Assembly: GCA_035534495.1 (NCBI GenBank)
Contig: DATLRW010000029.1
Span: 1-14,485, forward strand
Length of the DNA stretch: 14,485 nt
Reading direction: 5' to 3'
Source: JAKASX01 sp035534495
GTDB taxonomy: Bacteria > Acidobacteriota > Terriglobia > Acidiferrales > UBA7541
In this document: piece by piece, positions 13,560-14,485 of the stretch
Position numbering within the stretch: position 1 is the first letter of the stretch
Layout of the letters: every line of letters starts with the position of its first letter
Notes under the pieces: model-generated
The model's input: only the letters and a program-made list of their open reading frames with translations
Told to the model about the DNA's origin: nothing
Databases searched by the model: none
Made by a program: the position numbers and the translations under genes

Positions 13560-14485
13560 CTAATGGGATGGGGGATGGGCCGATGCGCCGGCGATGAAAT
13601 GGTTGATGTTCGCGCTGATCTCCGGCAACACTTTCGGATTCAGGTAGAGCATGTGCCCGCACGGGTAGTAATCCCAGGTAAGGCGCTTCTCGGCGCCGGC
13701 GGGAAGCTGTGTGTGTCGGAAGGTGTACTCGGTGGCGAAAAACGGCGTGGCCATATCGAAATAGCCGTTATTGACCATCACCTCGAGGCCCGGATCGTTC
13801 GTCATGGCGCGCGCCAGGGCCGGCGCAACGTTTAAGAACATCTCGCCCTGGCCGAGAAGATCCTGGACGGGAGGGTTGTATTTCCAATCCCACTGCCCGT
13901 TCACCGCGTAATTCAGCTGATGATACTCACGCTGGCTGTGGTAGTTCAGGCGGGATTCGATGTAATGGTTGGAGCTGGCGGTCAGCGCGCCCCAGATGGC
14001 GCTGGTCGTCGCCCCCACGTTGTCCGTGCCGGAAAAAGGAAGCAGCGGCTGCAGTTCCGGGATCGTGTAGCGCGAGTCGTAGCGGCCGGTCGATTCTTCC
14101 CGGTTGCCCAGCAGGTTGCGGCTGAATACGGGCAGTGGAATTCGTAAATGGGCCTTGCTCCAAAGGGAGGCGGGCAGGCCCGTCAGCGCGGAAAGCTGCT
14201 TGGCGAGCGATGCGATCTGGGCGGCGGGCAGCGCCGAACCCTGGAACAGGGCGGCCGCGTAGGGTCCGGAGGCAAATGCCTCGGCCTGCGCGACAAATTT
14301 CGGCAGGCTCGAAGGCTCGGGATTGAGCGCGTGGTGATACCAGGCGGCCGCGGCGTAGGAAGGCAGATACAGGATATAGGGCAGATCATCGCCGGGCGCG
14401 AAGGTGATGGTGGGCGAGGTGAGAACGGTGGAACTGAGAATCACGCCGTTCAGGTAGATGCCGTGCTGGACGAGGTCGCTCGCCA
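13560..14485 (-). CDS. Peptidase S10 family protein (serine carboxypeptidase-like), C-terminal part
   Basis: The last ~308 residues of an alpha/beta-hydrolase of the S10 type are visible; the frame is open through the right edge (ASDLVQHGIYLNGVILSST, the strand after the nucleophile elbow), so the catalytic Ser lies outside. The catalytic Asp is likely in MVNNGYFDMATPF (Asp codon 13755-13757) and the catalytic His in YYPCGHMLYLNP (His codon 13653-13655), at the spacing usual for S10. The cap region between (about 13860-14380) is helical, with DLPYILYLPSYAAAAWYHH near the start. Members release C-terminal amino acids and are generally exported; the signal peptide would be outside the window. 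It is upstream of the NHL-repeat gene on the same strand, 177 bases away, but the NHL gene appears to have its own promoter. The family is confident; the substrate is unknown. Confidence 0.85.
   Translation of the reverse strand, partial: ASDLVQHGIYLNGVILSSTVLTSPTITFAPGDDLPYILYLPSYAAAAWYHHALNPEPSSLPKFVAQAEAFASGPYAAALFQGSALPAAQIASLAKQLSALTGLPASLWSKAHLRIPLPVFSRNLLGNREESTGRYDSRYTIPELQPLLPFSGTDNVGATTSAIWGALTASSNHYIESRLNYHSQREYHQLNYAVNGQWDWKYNPPVQDLLGQGEMFLNVAPALARAMTNDPGLEVMVNNGYFDMATPFFATEYTFRHTQLPAGAEKRLTWDYYPCGHMLYLNPKVLPEISANINHFIAGASAHPPSH

Overview
The window is GC-rich, densely coded bacterial chromosome. Acidobacteriota is the most likely source. That is an inference from the style of the genes, above all the long NHL-repeat / choice-of-anchor-type secreted protein whose C-terminus carries a membrane helix, a 'LAGC' cysteine and a short beta tail. 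No marker gene in the window proves the phylum.

Layout. 1-908: 3' end of the DNA translocase gene ftsK (+). 1046-2605: B12-binding radical SAM protein (+), with a six-codon mini-ORF overlapping its start. 2930-3001: tRNA-Phe(GAA) with a clear sigma70-type promoter. 3067-3636: hypothetical protein (+). 3903-4487: SatP/YaaH-type acetate transporter (-). 4712-4781: a second, diverged tRNA-Phe-like gene that keeps the same promoter layout. 4892-6238: ACS-family MFS transporter (+). 6353-6495: a fold-back, MITE-like repeat between two convergent genes. 6492-7841: a second ACS-family MFS transporter (-). 8281-9186: lone CitE-like (HpcH/HpaI superfamily) lyase (+), divergent from it. 9291-9965: msrA (+). 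9987-13178: large secreted NHL beta-propeller protein (-). 13560-14485: 3' part of a peptidase S10 (serine carboxypeptidase-like) gene (-), cut by the window end.

How the genes may work together. ftsK and tRNA-Phe are housekeeping genes. The middle of the window (about 3.9-9.2 kb) reads as a small carboxylate locus: three transporters of families that carry acetate or organic/sugar acids surround one acyl-CoA/carboxylate C-C lyase. No CitD, CitF or CoA-transferase partner is in view, so the substrate is unknown. The right end holds extracytoplasmic or exported functions (possibly MsrA, the NHL protein, an S10 peptidase).

Most unusual items: (1) the diverged tRNA-Phe-like copy, which has lost the D-loop GG, one anticodon-loop base and the T-loop TTCGA, yet keeps its promoter and every stem, partly by paired changes; (2) the CitE-like protein, which appears to lack the acidic residue usual in its C-terminal active-site loop; (3) the secreted protein with two sets of six NHL repeats (two probable six-bladed propellers) and an internal lipobox-like motif near its C-terminus, expressed from a near-consensus promoter with a long structured leader; (4) the fold-back repeat that abuts the stop codon of an MFS gene. 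No phage genes, transposases, CRISPR array or defence genes were seen.
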